The notes under the pieces are model-generated. The model made no database searches. It was not told where the DNA came from and saw nothing but the letters and a program-made list of their open reading frames with translations. A DNA stretch of 48,715 nt, taken from the NCBI GenBank assembly GCA_015229115.1, contig JADGCH010000013.1, positions 1-48,715 on the forward strand, written 5' to 3'. Positions 17,009-25,521 of the stretch are shown piece after piece. Position numbers and translations under genes: made by a program. Each line of letters begins with the position of its first letter. The stretch's first letter is position 1. Source of the stretch: Magnetococcales bacterium (GTDB taxonomy: Bacteria > Pseudomonadota > Magnetococcia > Magnetococcales > JADGCH01).

Positions 17009-17038
17009 CTGACAACAAAACGCTGTTTAGTGTATCCT
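17009..17038 (+). promoter_or_regulatory. Sigma-70-type promoter for the ion-channel-like gene
   Basis: CTGACA (17009-17014), an 18-base spacer and TATCCT (17033-17038) lie about 47 bases before the ATG at 17085. Both hexamers match the consensus at four or more positions. Confidence 0.5.
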
Positions 17039-17084
17039 GTCCATTTGTGAAAATCAATCTCGAAACAGGGACCGTACCACTCAG

Positions 17085-18146
17085 ATGACGGAAGTTGCCT
17101 TCAGACGTTGGACCACAGCTTGGCTGATCGTAGTGGTGATGGTGTTCGGATTGTTTGCCATCACCGGTGTGGCCGTTCTTGATACGGCGCAGCAGCAGAC
17201 CCTGGACAACAGCAGCTGGCGCTATCCGTCACAGACGGTCGCGCCAAACGAGAATCATCGTAGCGTGGTAGCAGGAATCTACCTCGACCGCCTGTTCGAT
17301 TTTCTGCCCAATAAGGCACGTTGGAGCGTCGATTTTTATCTCTGGTTCCGCTGGTTAGGCGATGGATTGACCCCGGGAGAGTCGTTCCAGATCGTCGATG
17401 GTGAGATTGTCAAAAAACATGAAATCACCCGATTCGACCAGGATAACCGTCATTATGTCCTCTATCGGGTTACCGCTATCATGACCAAGGCCTTTGATCC
17501 AGCCCGGTTTCCCCAGGACAGGCATGTTTTGACGATACGCATCGAAGACACCGACAACCATCATGGCGCCGTCCAATTCATCCCCGATGTTGAAGGCAGT
17601 GCTATCAGTTCCCGTCTTGAGGCGCCGGGCTATGCGATTGTCGGCAGCAAGATCATTGAGCAGCCGCATTCTTATAAGACACGCCGTGGTGATACCCGTC
17701 TGGCTCTTGACCATACCACAACCTATTCCCAGCTGGTGCTAGCCATCGGTCTGCAGCGCGCTGGCTGGCATCTCTACATCAAGATGTTTTTGGGTACTTT
17801 TGTGGCGGTAGCGATAGCCCTGGTGGCCTTTCTGATCAATCCGCACTACAACAGCCCACGTCTGGCTACCGGTATCGGTTCCTTCTTCGCTGCGGTAGCC
17901 AGTAATTACGTCCTATCACAACAGGTGCTACCCAGTAACACACTGACATTGACCGATCTGGTCACTTTCAGCGCCTTGGCGACCATCTTCATGACCCTGC
18001 TCAGTTCCTGCATTTCACTGGGTGCCCATGGTCATGGCATGCCGGCCACGGCCATTCGACGCTTCGACCTGACGGCGCTGACAGTCTTTTTGGTTGGTAT
18101 GAGCGGCATCAACATCATCTATGCTATGGTGGCTAACAGTGTTTGA
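17085..18146 (+). CDS. Pentameric ligand-gated ion-channel (Cys-loop-like) family protein
   Basis: The 353-residue protein has an N-terminal hydrophobic helix (about 10-32), a beta-rich periplasmic region of about 190 residues and four C-terminal membrane helices (about 228-251, 259-280, 289-312, 327-350). The loop DPARFPQDRHVLTIRIED (138-155) matches the Pro-loop pattern of prokaryotic pLGICs (F/YPxD, Q/R, alternating hydrophobic strand). The M2-M3 connection LPSNTLTLTDLVTF resembles the family's LPxxxxLTxxD. No Cys pair is present, as in other bacterial members. It should form a pentameric ligand-gated channel in the inner membrane. The extra N-terminal helix and uncertain ligand are unusual. 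The Fic gene overlaps its stop. Confidence 0.75.
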   Translation: MTEVAFRRWTTAWLIVVVMVFGLFAITGVAVLDTAQQQTLDNSSWRYPSQTVAPNENHRSVVAGIYLDRLFDFLPNKARWSVDFYLWFRWLGDGLTPGESFQIVDGEIVKKHEITRFDQDNRHYVLYRVTAIMTKAFDPARFPQDRHVLTIRIEDTDNHHGAVQFIPDVEGSAISSRLEAPGYAIVGSKIIEQPHSYKTRRGDTRLALDHTTTYSQLVLAIGLQRAGWHLYIKMFLGTFVAVAIALVAFLINPHYNSPRLATGIGSFFAAVASNYVLSQQVLPSNTLTLTDLVTFSALATIFMTLLSSCISLGAHGHGMPATAIRRFDLTALTVFLVGMSGINIIYAMVANSV

Positions 18147-18821
18147 TCATTCAATGCTACCGGCAGCGGTGGTCAGCTCTATGTTGAGCTGACCTACAGT
18201 TCCAACGCTATTGAGGGCAACACGCTAACCCTGCGTGAAACAGCGGAAGTCATTGAGCATGGTATCACGGTCGGGGGCAAGTCGCTGCGCGAACACCTGG
18301 AAGCCGTCGACCATTACCAGGCGCTGTTGTGGATGCGCGATCTGGCGCATCAATCGACGTTGATCGATGACGGAACGGTTTGCGAACTACATCGCCGCCT
18401 TGTGGCGCGTAGCCAGCCGGAGATTGCTGGGATTTATAGCATTTATCCACACCGTATCGCCGGATCAGCTACTATCTTCCCCAATCCGGTCAAGATTCCA
18501 TACCTGATGCAGGAGTTTGGCGTTTGGCTAAAACAGGCCGAGACGACACCAGCAACCGCCTTTGAAGCTCATTGGCGTCTGACAGCCATTCATCCGTTCA
18601 GCGATGGGAATGGACGGACGGCGCGCCTGCTCATGAATCTTGTCCTGATTCGAGGTGGCTACCCACCCGTAGCGATACGGCCGATCGATCGCAAGGACTA
18701 TCTGGACACACTCGAACAGGCCTCGTTGACCGGCGACCAGTTTGCCTACCAACTCCTGATGCACCAAAAACTGGAATCGACCTTGACCGAATATCTGGCC
18801 CTTGTGCACGAGGCTTTATAA
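18139..18821 (+). pseudogene. Fic-family AMPylator-like protein, frameshifted near its 5' end
   Basis: The Fic core is intact: inhibitory helix motif SSNAIEGN (coding from about 18198), LTLRETAEVI, KSLREHLEAV, and the catalytic HPFSDGNGRTAR with His and the phosphate-binding DGNGR. Fic enzymes transfer AMP or other nucleotide parts to target proteins. The core frame has no ATG, GTG or TTG before residue sixty or so. The expected N-terminus (MLPAAVV from ATG 18154, or GTG 18139 behind GGTGG) is in another frame, and the two join if one base is restored near 18174-18177. It is therefore a one-base deletion, a sequencing error or a programmed shift. The ATG at 18327 would give only 164 residues lacking the inhibitory motif. 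Confidence 0.75.
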
Positions 18822-19730
18822 CGGCCTACGACGGGCTGATAGCACTACCCAGTCGCCCAGTTGTTCACGGTCTACCTGCTGCAATCCGGACTGATGACAC
18901 CGATCGATGATGGCCTGTGTCTGTTCGATCAGCAGGCCGGAAAGAATCAGCAAGCCGTCAGGAGACAGGGCTTGGACCAGTGTCGGTAGCAGGTCGGTGA
19001 TGATCCCTGCCAACAGATTGGCCACAATCACATCAAAACAGCCTTCCGGGATATCGGCACGTTGGTAGCAGTGCAGTGGCCCACCCTCTTCGACAGATCG
19101 ATAACCATTGAGACGGGCGTTATCAAGACAGGTCGCCACCGCCACCTCATCACAATCGGTCGCTACCACAGCGGTAGCTCCCAGGTGCAGGGCAGCGATG
19201 GCGAGAATGCCAGAACCTGTTCCGACATCCAGCACCGTTCCCAGTGGCTGTTGTTGTGCAGCGTGAGCCAGCTGTTGCAGGCATCCGTAGGTAGTTTCGT
19301 GGCTACCACTGCCAAAGGCCATCTGTGGATCAATGCGGATAACAGGTCGTTGTTGCCACTCTGGCGGTAGGTCCAGCCAGGTTGGCAGCACCAACAGACG
19401 ATCCTCGATCGCAATGGCAGAGCTATGTTGTTGCCAGGACTGTTGCCAATCCTGGTCAGCCAGCAGATGCCATTGCAAATCGGGCTGTTCTGACAGGTCA
19501 GGTCGTAAGGTCACCAGCAATAACCTCAAGCGTAACTCGATTTCCTGGCGGTCACAATCAGGATCGAACAGGGCTGTCAGAACATACTGGTCGAAAAAAT
19601 CACCGTCGATCATCACCGGACGATGGCCACTGTCCTGAACCGTAATGGCCAGGGCCTGCCACTGTTCCAGCCATTGGCCTAACAGCTCGTGATGATTGCC
19701 AGACAAGGGTTTAATGGACAACTGCCACAT
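18816..19730 (-). CDS. prmA: Ribosomal protein L11 methyltransferase PrmA
   Basis: The 304-residue protein has a SAM-binding motif I, TVLDVGTGSGILAIAALHLGA (around residue 160), the preceding PQMAFGSGSHETT substrate-loop motif and the NLLAGIITDLLP motif near 235. All are diagnostic of PrmA. It trimethylates ribosomal protein L11 in the cytoplasm. Its 3' end overlaps the 3' end of the Fic gene by 6 bases on the opposite strand. The divergent tRNA-Phe promoter starts 37 bases upstream of its ATG. Confidence 0.94.
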   Translation of the reverse strand: MWQLSIKPLSGNHHELLGQWLEQWQALAITVQDSGHRPVMIDGDFFDQYVLTALFDPDCDRQEIELRLRLLLVTLRPDLSEQPDLQWHLLADQDWQQSWQQHSSAIAIEDRLLVLPTWLDLPPEWQQRPVIRIDPQMAFGSGSHETTYGCLQQLAHAAQQQPLGTVLDVGTGSGILAIAALHLGATAVVATDCDEVAVATCLDNARLNGYRSVEEGGPLHCYQRADIPEGCFDVIVANLLAGIITDLLPTLVQALSPDGLLILSGLLIEQTQAIIDRCHQSGLQQVDREQLGDWVVLSARRRPL

Positions 19731-19766
19731 GGGATAAAAATCTCCTGACTGCCGATTGAAAAGTGG

Positions 19767-19796
19767 TTGACAATCTACCCCCTCTGCGCGTATAAA
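19767..19796 (+). promoter_or_regulatory. Strong sigma-70 promoter of tRNA-Phe
   Basis: TTGACA (19767-19772), an 18-base spacer and TATAAA (19791-19796) lie 12 bases before the mature tRNA. The -35 is a perfect match. The expected start is near 19803. Confidence 0.8.
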
Positions 19797-19808
19797 GCAA
19801 ACGTTGTT

Positions 19809-19884
19809 GCCTAGGTAGCTCAGTTGGTAGAGCAGGGGACTGAAAATCCTCGTGTCGGTGGTTCAATTCCGCCCCTGGGCACCA
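19809..19884 (+). tRNA. tRNA-Phe (anticodon GAA)
   Basis: The 76-base cloverleaf has an acceptor stem GCCTAGG pairing with CCTGGGC (one G-U), a D-arm GCTC/GAGC and an anticodon stem GGGGA/TCCTC. The loop is CTGAAAA, so the anticodon is GAA. The T-arm is GGTGG/CCGCC with loop TTCAATT. The CCA end is encoded. It closely matches bacterial tRNA-Phe. Confidence 0.97.
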
Positions 19885-19899
19885 TAACATGGAGTAAAT

Positions 19900-20487
19900 A
19901 TGAGAAAAGTCTTGAATGTAGGAGGGAATAGCAAGGCCATCGCCATTCCTGACTGCTATGATGGGTGGGAACACATCCTGCTTGACATTGACCCTCGAGG
20001 TAACCCGGATGTGGTGTGTGATGCCCGTGAGCTGGGCAACCTACCGGCGGCTAGCTACGACTCAATCTACTGTTCGCACAACCTGGAACACTATTACCAT
20101 CACGATGTCGCACGCGTTCTGTCTGGTTTCATCCACCTTCTCAAAGACGATGGGTTCGCCCTGATCCGTGTGCCTGATATGGGCTGGTTGATGAGGACCG
20201 TAGCGCAAGACAATCTCGATATTGAGGACATCCTCTATCATTCACCGGCCGGTCCCATTGCAGTACGGGACATGATCTACGGGCTTGGAACCCAGATCGA
20301 GCGTAGTGGTGTTGACTTCTTTGCCCACAAAACCGGATTCACCCAAAAATCGTTGCATATGGCGCTACAAAAGGCCGGGTTCTCCCATATCTTTGTTGCC
20401 ATGGGCAATCGTGAAATCTTCAGTTTTTCGTTCAAAAACAAGCCGAGTGATTATGCAGCCAAGCTGCTTGGCTTGCCTGATCATTAA
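19900..20487 (+). CDS. Small SAM-dependent methyltransferase-like protein
   Basis: The 195-residue protein has a class I methyltransferase-like layout: VLNVGGNSKAIAIP as a degenerate motif I, ILLDIDPRGNPDVVCDAREL as the acidic loop, and YDSIYCSHNLEHYYHHDV with FALIRVPDMG after it. Similar proteins methylate small molecules or sugars, and many lie in glycan clusters. The substrate is unknown. It starts 15 bases after the tRNA-Phe 3' end with no terminator between, so it is probably transcribed from the tRNA promoter. GGAG lies upstream of the ATG. Confidence 0.75.
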   Translation: MRKVLNVGGNSKAIAIPDCYDGWEHILLDIDPRGNPDVVCDARELGNLPAASYDSIYCSHNLEHYYHHDVARVLSGFIHLLKDDGFALIRVPDMGWLMRTVAQDNLDIEDILYHSPAGPIAVRDMIYGLGTQIERSGVDFFAHKTGFTQKSLHMALQKAGFSHIFVAMGNREIFSFSFKNKPSDYAAKLLGLPDH

Positions 20488-20494
20488 AGTCCTG

Positions 20495-20947
20495 TCACTG
20501 TCTATTGTGGTAGTTAAGCCATTCCAGTGTGCTGATATTGTTGTTAACTTCCCGTTCAGCCATAGCGTAGCCGGTATCATCCCTGAGAGCCTTGGCGATC
20601 ACCAGTCTCAGGATGTCGGCGTCGAATGGCTTGGTCAGGTAGTAGTAGGCTCCTGCCTGCAACCCTTTCAGAATGTCCTCACTGGTATCATGCGAAGTTA
20701 GAAAAACGACTGGAATGTGCTGAGTCAGGGGATTGGCCTTCAGTTGCTCCAGTACGGCAAATCCGTCCATGCCGGGCATATCGATATCCAGCAGAATTAG
20801 ATCGGGAGGGTTGCTTGCGGCAGCTTTCAACGCTTTGTAGCCATCCGTAGCAATAGACAGCTGATAATCAGGGCTGATATGAGCTGCCAACACTTTCAAG
20901 TTGGCTGCAACGTCATCGACCAACAGTAACCTGTATTGTTTTGTCAC
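20495..20947 (-). CDS. Single-domain response regulator (CheY-like receiver)
   Basis: The 150-residue protein is one receiver domain: acidic pair LLLVDDV near residue 10, the phospho-acceptor Asp in LILLDIDMPGMDG near 55, the Thr/Ser switch in VVFLTSHD, and the Lys in YLTKPFD near 108. A helical tail of about 30 residues shows no DNA-binding or enzymatic domain. It is 29 bases downstream of the hybrid kinase on the same strand and is its likely partner or phosphate sink. Confidence 0.92.
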   Translation of the reverse strand: MTKQYRLLLVDDVAANLKVLAAHISPDYQLSIATDGYKALKAAASNPPDLILLDIDMPGMDGFAVLEQLKANPLTQHIPVVFLTSHDTSEDILKGLQAGAYYYLTKPFDADILRLVIAKALRDDTGYAMAEREVNNNISTLEWLNYHNRQ

Positions 20948-20976
20948 GGATGCCCCCTACAAAATGACGATCACTC

Positions 20977-23900
20977 TTAATCCAAAGAAATATCGAGGAT
21001 GTGGGCCAATTCCAGTAAATCTGTCTGCGCAGACTCAAAATCAAAGCAATCTATAGCCTCGTCCATCCGTGTGATAACGGTTTTGGTCTCCGCAACACCG
21101 GTTATGGCAGCCTTGAGCGTGGCCAACCGTGCCACGGTCTCGATATCACAGTTACGAATGAGACCATTCAATTCCATTAAAGCTGCCGTCAGTGTCTCCT
21201 GATCCGGTCTAGCTGGATGATGATTTTCGGTTCCTGAAGTTTCCCGTTGGGACCAAGTTGAGATATCGGTCAACAGAGGTGTTAGAAGACGATCCAGCTC
21301 AGCTATCGATTCCGTCCATGCGTGATGCTGTTCGTCAATGATCTCCCGCTCAAGACGCGCAGCCACCTCAAAAAGAACTGTTGCCGAGAGATTACCCGAG
21401 ATACCCTTAATTTTGTGCACCATACTGGCTGCAGACTTCAGATCGTCCCCATGCGCACTGGCCAACAATGTACGCAGAGTTGTCACGGTATGGCTAAAAT
21501 CACGATGAAATTCTACCAGTATGCTTCGTAATAGCGGGCGGTTGCCATTCATACGCTGCAAAGCAGCCGTCACGTTCATGCCAGACAACGTTTCTGGTAA
21601 ATTGTCTTTAGATCCATCTTCGACAAGAGACAATACAGGTTCACGAGCAGGGGGCAATACTCTCTCTCCAGGCTTGATCCACTTGATCAGGGCAGCAAAC
21701 AGATCCTTTTTAACAATCGGTTTGCCAACATGATCATTCATTCCTGCGACCAAGCATTTGTCCCGGTCCCCTTTCATGGCGTTGGCGGTCATGGCGATGA
21801 TCGGCAATTCAGCCCATTGCGACTGGCTGCGAATCCGTTGTGTAGCCGTGTAGCCATCCATAACGGGCATCTGGATATCCATCAACACCGCATCATAGCT
21901 GCCTAACGCCAACATCATCAGTGCTTGCTCCCCATTCTCGGCGCAATCCACGATTAACCTTACACCTTCCAAAACCTCCCGTGCCACCTGCTGGTTGATG
22001 GCATTATCTTCCACCAGCAATAATCGTGCACCACCAATGCGGGTGATGATCTGCTGCGGATCAATAACATCACGACCAGGTCGGAATGGTTTGACCACCT
22101 CCTGGCCAAAAACAGTCATGATGGTGTCAAACAGCTGTGAGCAATCAATCGGTTTGTCCAGATAGCCATCTACATGAGTGCCATTAGCATCGTTCCGTGA
22201 ACGGGTCTTTTGACCAGCGGACGTCATGAGAACGGTTTTAGGTCTCTGATCGGATGTTGCTTGGCGTATGCTGCTAAACAGGGCTTCCAGGCCATTCATA
22301 CCGCCAGGATCACCGTCAATCAGTACGAGCTGGAACGGATGGCCATGGCTGATGGCATCTGAGAGAGCTGTGGCCGCTTCCAATCCCGATGAAACTGCCT
22401 CGAAGTTCAAATGAAACAATCGTAGAATTGTGCACAGCGCCTTTCTGACCGACTGATTGTCATCGACAACCAGTACACGCAGCCATTCCAACTCCTCAGG
22501 TAGCGCTATATCCTGCTCCTCCGCTTCAATATGACGCTGAAACGGCATGGTAAAGAAAAAATTGCTGCCCACATTGGCCGTGCTAACCGCCCATATCTGA
22601 CCCCCCATCATATCAACCAGTTTCTGGCTGATCGATAGGCCAAGACCGGTGCCACCATACCTGCGTGTCGTCGAGCTGTCGGCTTGGGAAAATGGTCGAA
22701 ATAATTTAGCTAACTGTTGCTCGGTCATACCGATCCCGGTATCGCGCACAGAAAATTGCAGGATCACCCGGTCAATCGACTCATGGATCGTCTTGACCTG
22801 AACCTCAACCTCTCCCTCATCGGTAAACTTGATAGCGTTGCTGATCAGATTGAGCAATATCTGTTCAAGACGAATCGGATCACCATTGAGTTCATAACGG
22901 CATTCTTCGGACAGACATAGCACCAGTTCGATGTGTTTCTCGGCAACTTTGGCACTAAACAGCATTGCCAAACGACTGAAAATATCCCGCAGCAAGAAGT
23001 CAACCTGCTCTATTTCCAGTCTGCCCGCTTCGATTTTCGAGAAGTCAAGAATGTCATTAATCAGACGTAATAACGATTGCGCCGAATGGTCAATCTTGTT
23101 TAGATAGTCACGCAACTTGGCAGGCATTTCCATCTGCATAGCCAGATCGGTCAGGCCTATAATCGCATTCATGGGCGTGCGAATCTCATGACTCATATTG
23201 GCCAGAAAACTACTTTTAGCTTGGGTAGCCAGCTCTGCTGCCGTCAGGGCATGGTCCAGATCGAGCACCATCCGATAAATGGCTCGGGCCAGAATATTGA
23301 ATTCATCCTGGGAGGTTGCTGACATGTGGCGGTCCAGGTTGTCACCAGCAATCTGCTGGCGTTGGGACATGCTACCAGACGAAATCAGCTGAATGTGATG
23401 AACTAATGTGTGAATCGGCCGCATGAAATAACGTGCCAGCAACAGGGCTGCCAGTATGGCTATACCAACACCGATGATGGACAGCAACAGGATTTTGTTG
23501 CGCAGTGCGCTAGCGGGGGCAAAAACGTCTTCCATGGCGACAGAAACGCGCAGTGACCATCCGTTGCCACCAAAATCGAGATAACCCGGCTCTCTGATGT
23601 GAAAAATGATGCTGTCCCGGCTTTCCTCCTTATGGTTCGGCTGGCTCAGTAATTCTGGATCCGGATCAGAAATCACCGCTGTCAGAATCGCTTTTTTATT
23701 GTGGTTGGAATAGAGTAGCAGGCCACCTTCATCCATCAGGTCAATTTTGACGCTATTGGTTCCATACGGCTCGGAGACCAGAATATCACCCATCTGCTCA
23801 AGACTGATGGCAGCTAGCATAAGCCCCCTATGCCCGTCAGATTGACTCTGTCCGGAACAGTCAATGCGATGGGCAATGTAGATGACCGGCATATCGATCA

Positions 23901-24342
23901 GGGTGGAAAAACCATGAAAAACAACCGTTTTATCCTGTGTACTATGGTCAAAATGGCTTGATATAGGCAATGAATTAATAAGTTGTCCCATGCCAATACC
24001 GGAACTGGAGGCAATCCTTATTCCCTCCCTTGAAAATAGGGAAATGTGTGCATAGGCCTTGTAGACATTGCGCGCGGTGATCAGGCGTTTGTTGAGCTGC
24101 TGCCATGGCACGTTGTCAGTGCACCACAACGCATCGGTCGCAAGCGTTTTAATGTCAGCAATACGTTCAAACAGAGTCCTGTCAATAGCCAACATCCGTT
24201 CAGAGGATCGTTTTAGCAGATTTTGCTCGATTTCAGTCCTGAGAGACTGGGCGGTCAGGGTATAGATCGATAAAGCCATCATCAATCCAGTTAAAGTGAC
24301 CAAACCTACGCACATGATCACAAGTCTGGTTGTAAAATTCAT
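20977..24342 (-). CDS. Hybrid sensor histidine kinase (sensor-HAMP-HisKA-HATPase-REC-REC-Hpt)
   Basis: The 1121-residue kinase has a membrane helix at about 7-30, a periplasmic Cache-like sensor (30-283), a second helix (284-305) and HAMP. HisKA carries phospho-acceptor His385 in ANMSHEIRTP. The ATPase has N box NLISNAIKF, DTGIGM and GGTGLGLS. Two receivers follow (about 640-760 and 785-905). The second has VEDNAINQQ and LMDIQMPVMDG. In the first, the region is LVLIDGDPGGMNG. An Hpt domain (about 970-1060) has VHKIKGISG. This allows a His-Asp-His-Asp relay. The ATG overlaps the stop of the upstream solute-binding gene by 4 bases, suggesting the binding protein serves as its periplasmic sensor. 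Confidence 0.95.
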   Translation of the reverse strand: MNFTTRLVIMCVGLVTLTGLMMALSIYTLTAQSLRTEIEQNLLKRSSERMLAIDRTLFERIADIKTLATDALWCTDNVPWQQLNKRLITARNVYKAYAHISLFSREGIRIASSSGIGMGQLINSLPISSHFDHSTQDKTVVFHGFSTLIDMPVIYIAHRIDCSGQSQSDGHRGLMLAAISLEQMGDILVSEPYGTNSVKIDLMDEGGLLLYSNHNKKAILTAVISDPDPELLSQPNHKEESRDSIIFHIREPGYLDFGGNGWSLRVSVAMEDVFAPASALRNKILLLSIIGVGIAILAALLLARYFMRPIHTLVHHIQLISSGSMSQRQQIAGDNLDRHMSATSQDEFNILARAIYRMVLDLDHALTAAELATQAKSSFLANMSHEIRTPMNAIIGLTDLAMQMEMPAKLRDYLNKIDHSAQSLLRLINDILDFSKIEAGRLEIEQVDFLLRDIFSRLAMLFSAKVAEKHIELVLCLSEECRYELNGDPIRLEQILLNLISNAIKFTDEGEVEVQVKTIHESIDRVILQFSVRDTGIGMTEQQLAKLFRPFSQADSSTTRRYGGTGLGLSISQKLVDMMGGQIWAVSTANVGSNFFFTMPFQRHIEAEEQDIALPEELEWLRVLVVDDNQSVRKALCTILRLFHLNFEAVSSGLEAATALSDAISHGHPFQLVLIDGDPGGMNGLEALFSSIRQATSDQRPKTVLMTSAGQKTRSRNDANGTHVDGYLDKPIDCSQLFDTIMTVFGQEVVKPFRPGRDVIDPQQIITRIGGARLLLVEDNAINQQVAREVLEGVRLIVDCAENGEQALMMLALGSYDAVLMDIQMPVMDGYTATQRIRSQSQWAELPIIAMTANAMKGDRDKCLVAGMNDHVGKPIVKKDLFAALIKWIKPGERVLPPAREPVLSLVEDGSKDNLPETLSGMNVTAALQRMNGNRPLLRSILVEFHRDFSHTVTTLRTLLASAHGDDLKSAASMVHKIKGISGNLSATVLFEVAARLEREIIDEQHHAWTESIAELDRLLTPLLTDISTWSQRETSGTENHHPARPDQETLTAALMELNGLIRNCDIETVARLATLKAAITGVAETKTVITRMDEAIDCFDFESAQTDLLELAHILDISLD

Positions 24343-25415
24343 GATGGTCTATCACTGCTTAATGTATTAATAATCTTTGGATCTACGAGATCATCAATCC
24401 TGGGAACATGCCTGACAAAGCCGCGGTCCAACAGAAAATCTGTGATGTAGGAACCAGATTGATATAGGGACAGGGTGCTTTTAAAACGGCTGAATGCTGT
24501 CAAATTGCCCCGCAAATCCGGTCGAATAATCTCGCTAAGACCATCCGATACCTCCTGTTCAGACATGCCAGTAGCTTTTGCCATGATGGCCACCGCTTCT
24601 TCCCGGTGTTGTTCGACGTATATTCTGGCTTCCAGCAACGATTTGACCACGGCAGCGACATCTTTAGGCCGGTCGGCAACGGTTTGAGCCGTAAAAGAGA
24701 GCACATCGGTGATGATGCCTGGAAAATCGCCTGCTTTGGAGATGATATGATAGCCCTTGGCAATTGCCCTGGAACTGGTAGGTTGCCAAGTATGTCCTGC
24801 GTCAATCAACCCTTGTTCCAAGGCTGTGAGGACTCGTGGCGCCGTAATGATTTCGAAACGCACCTCATTTTCATCGACCCCGTGGCTCTGCAGGGCTCTC
24901 AGAACATAAATGTGGGAAAACGAATGAACGCTGTCAATGCTGATCGAACCACCTTTGAGATCGGCCAGAGAAGTCACTCCTGGTCGAGCCACGATCACAT
25001 CACCGGACTGAGAATAATCAACTACATAGACTGTCTTGGACAGAACCCCCTGTGTAGCCAGAACGATAACGTCTGACAGGGGAGCGAACAAACCGTCGCT
25101 ATCCCCGTCCTTGTAGGTTCGGTTGGACAGACGCTGTTCACTCTGCATGACCAGCTGCACCGTCACACCATTCTTGGTGAACAGTCCTTTTTCAGCGGCA
25201 ACAAAGGCATCAGCAAAGCCAGGCCAAGGGTTAATAGCAATGCGTAGTGGAGAAGATTGCTGTAACGGCTGATTCAAAGAATGGAGTAGCCACAGAGCCA
25301 TCACAGCGACCAGACAGGGGATCACCAGCAGTTTTATGAGTCGTTTCAAGATCCATATTTCTCGGTAAGACGGTTCTTTTTGCGGCAACGTCGCGATTGT
25401 AACACTAGCGTGCAT
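24339..25415 (-). CDS. NitT/TauT-type periplasmic solute-binding protein coupled to a kinase
   Basis: About 358 residues; a hydrophobic N-terminal segment (KRLIKLLVIPCLVAVMALWL) acts as signal or anchor. The binding fold follows: INPWPGFADAFVAAEKGLF, LSDVIVLATQG, VVDYSQSGDVIV, VTSLADLKGGSISID, and GHTWQPTSSRAIAKG. No ABC permease or ATPase is nearby. Its stop overlaps the hybrid kinase start (ATGA). The start is uncertain: a TTG at 25436, ATG at 25415 or TTG at 25349 are all possible. The last fits best with the promoter at 25396-25423. A sensory rather than transport role is inference. Confidence 0.82.
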   Translation of the reverse strand: MHASVTIATLPQKEPSYREIWILKRLIKLLVIPCLVAVMALWLLHSLNQPLQQSSPLRIAINPWPGFADAFVAAEKGLFTKNGVTVQLVMQSEQRLSNRTYKDGDSDGLFAPLSDVIVLATQGVLSKTVYVVDYSQSGDVIVARPGVTSLADLKGGSISIDSVHSFSHIYVLRALQSHGVDENEVRFEIITAPRVLTALEQGLIDAGHTWQPTSSRAIAKGYHIISKAGDFPGIITDVLSFTAQTVADRPKDVAAVVKSLLEARIYVEQHREEAVAIMAKATGMSEQEVSDGLSEIIRPDLRGNLTAFSRFKSTLSLYQSGSYITDFLLDRGFVRHVPRIDDLVDPKIINTLSSDRPS

Positions 25416-25423
25416 GAAATCAA
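25396..25423 (-). promoter_or_regulatory. Candidate sigma-70 promoter for the SBP-kinase-regulator unit
   Basis: On the minus strand, TTGATT (25423-25418), a 16-base spacer and TACAAT (25401-25396). If used, transcription starts near 25389 and the binding protein must begin downstream, for example at the TTG at 25349. Confidence 0.45.
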
Positions 25424-25447
25424 TGGCCTGCCGCAACAGATCTGTTC

Positions 25448-25476
25448 TTGCCGGTAAAAATCAATCATCGTATACT
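25448..25476 (+). promoter_or_regulatory. Sigma-70 promoter for the mini-protein and leuA
   Basis: TTGCCG (25448-25453), a 17-base spacer and TATACT (25471-25476). The start is expected near 25483, about 39 bases before the mini-protein ATG. It also shows that the leuA frame extending upstream to 25448 is not translated in full. Confidence 0.65.
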
Positions 25477-25521
25477 GTCCTGGTTGTTATCGGACCACCT
25501 TTTTAACGAGGAGATCATCGC

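Noticed and set aside
18327-18821. Fic gene as a normal 164-residue protein
   Set aside because: Starting at 18327 drops the inhibitory SSNAIEGN region that is clearly encoded just upstream in the same frame.
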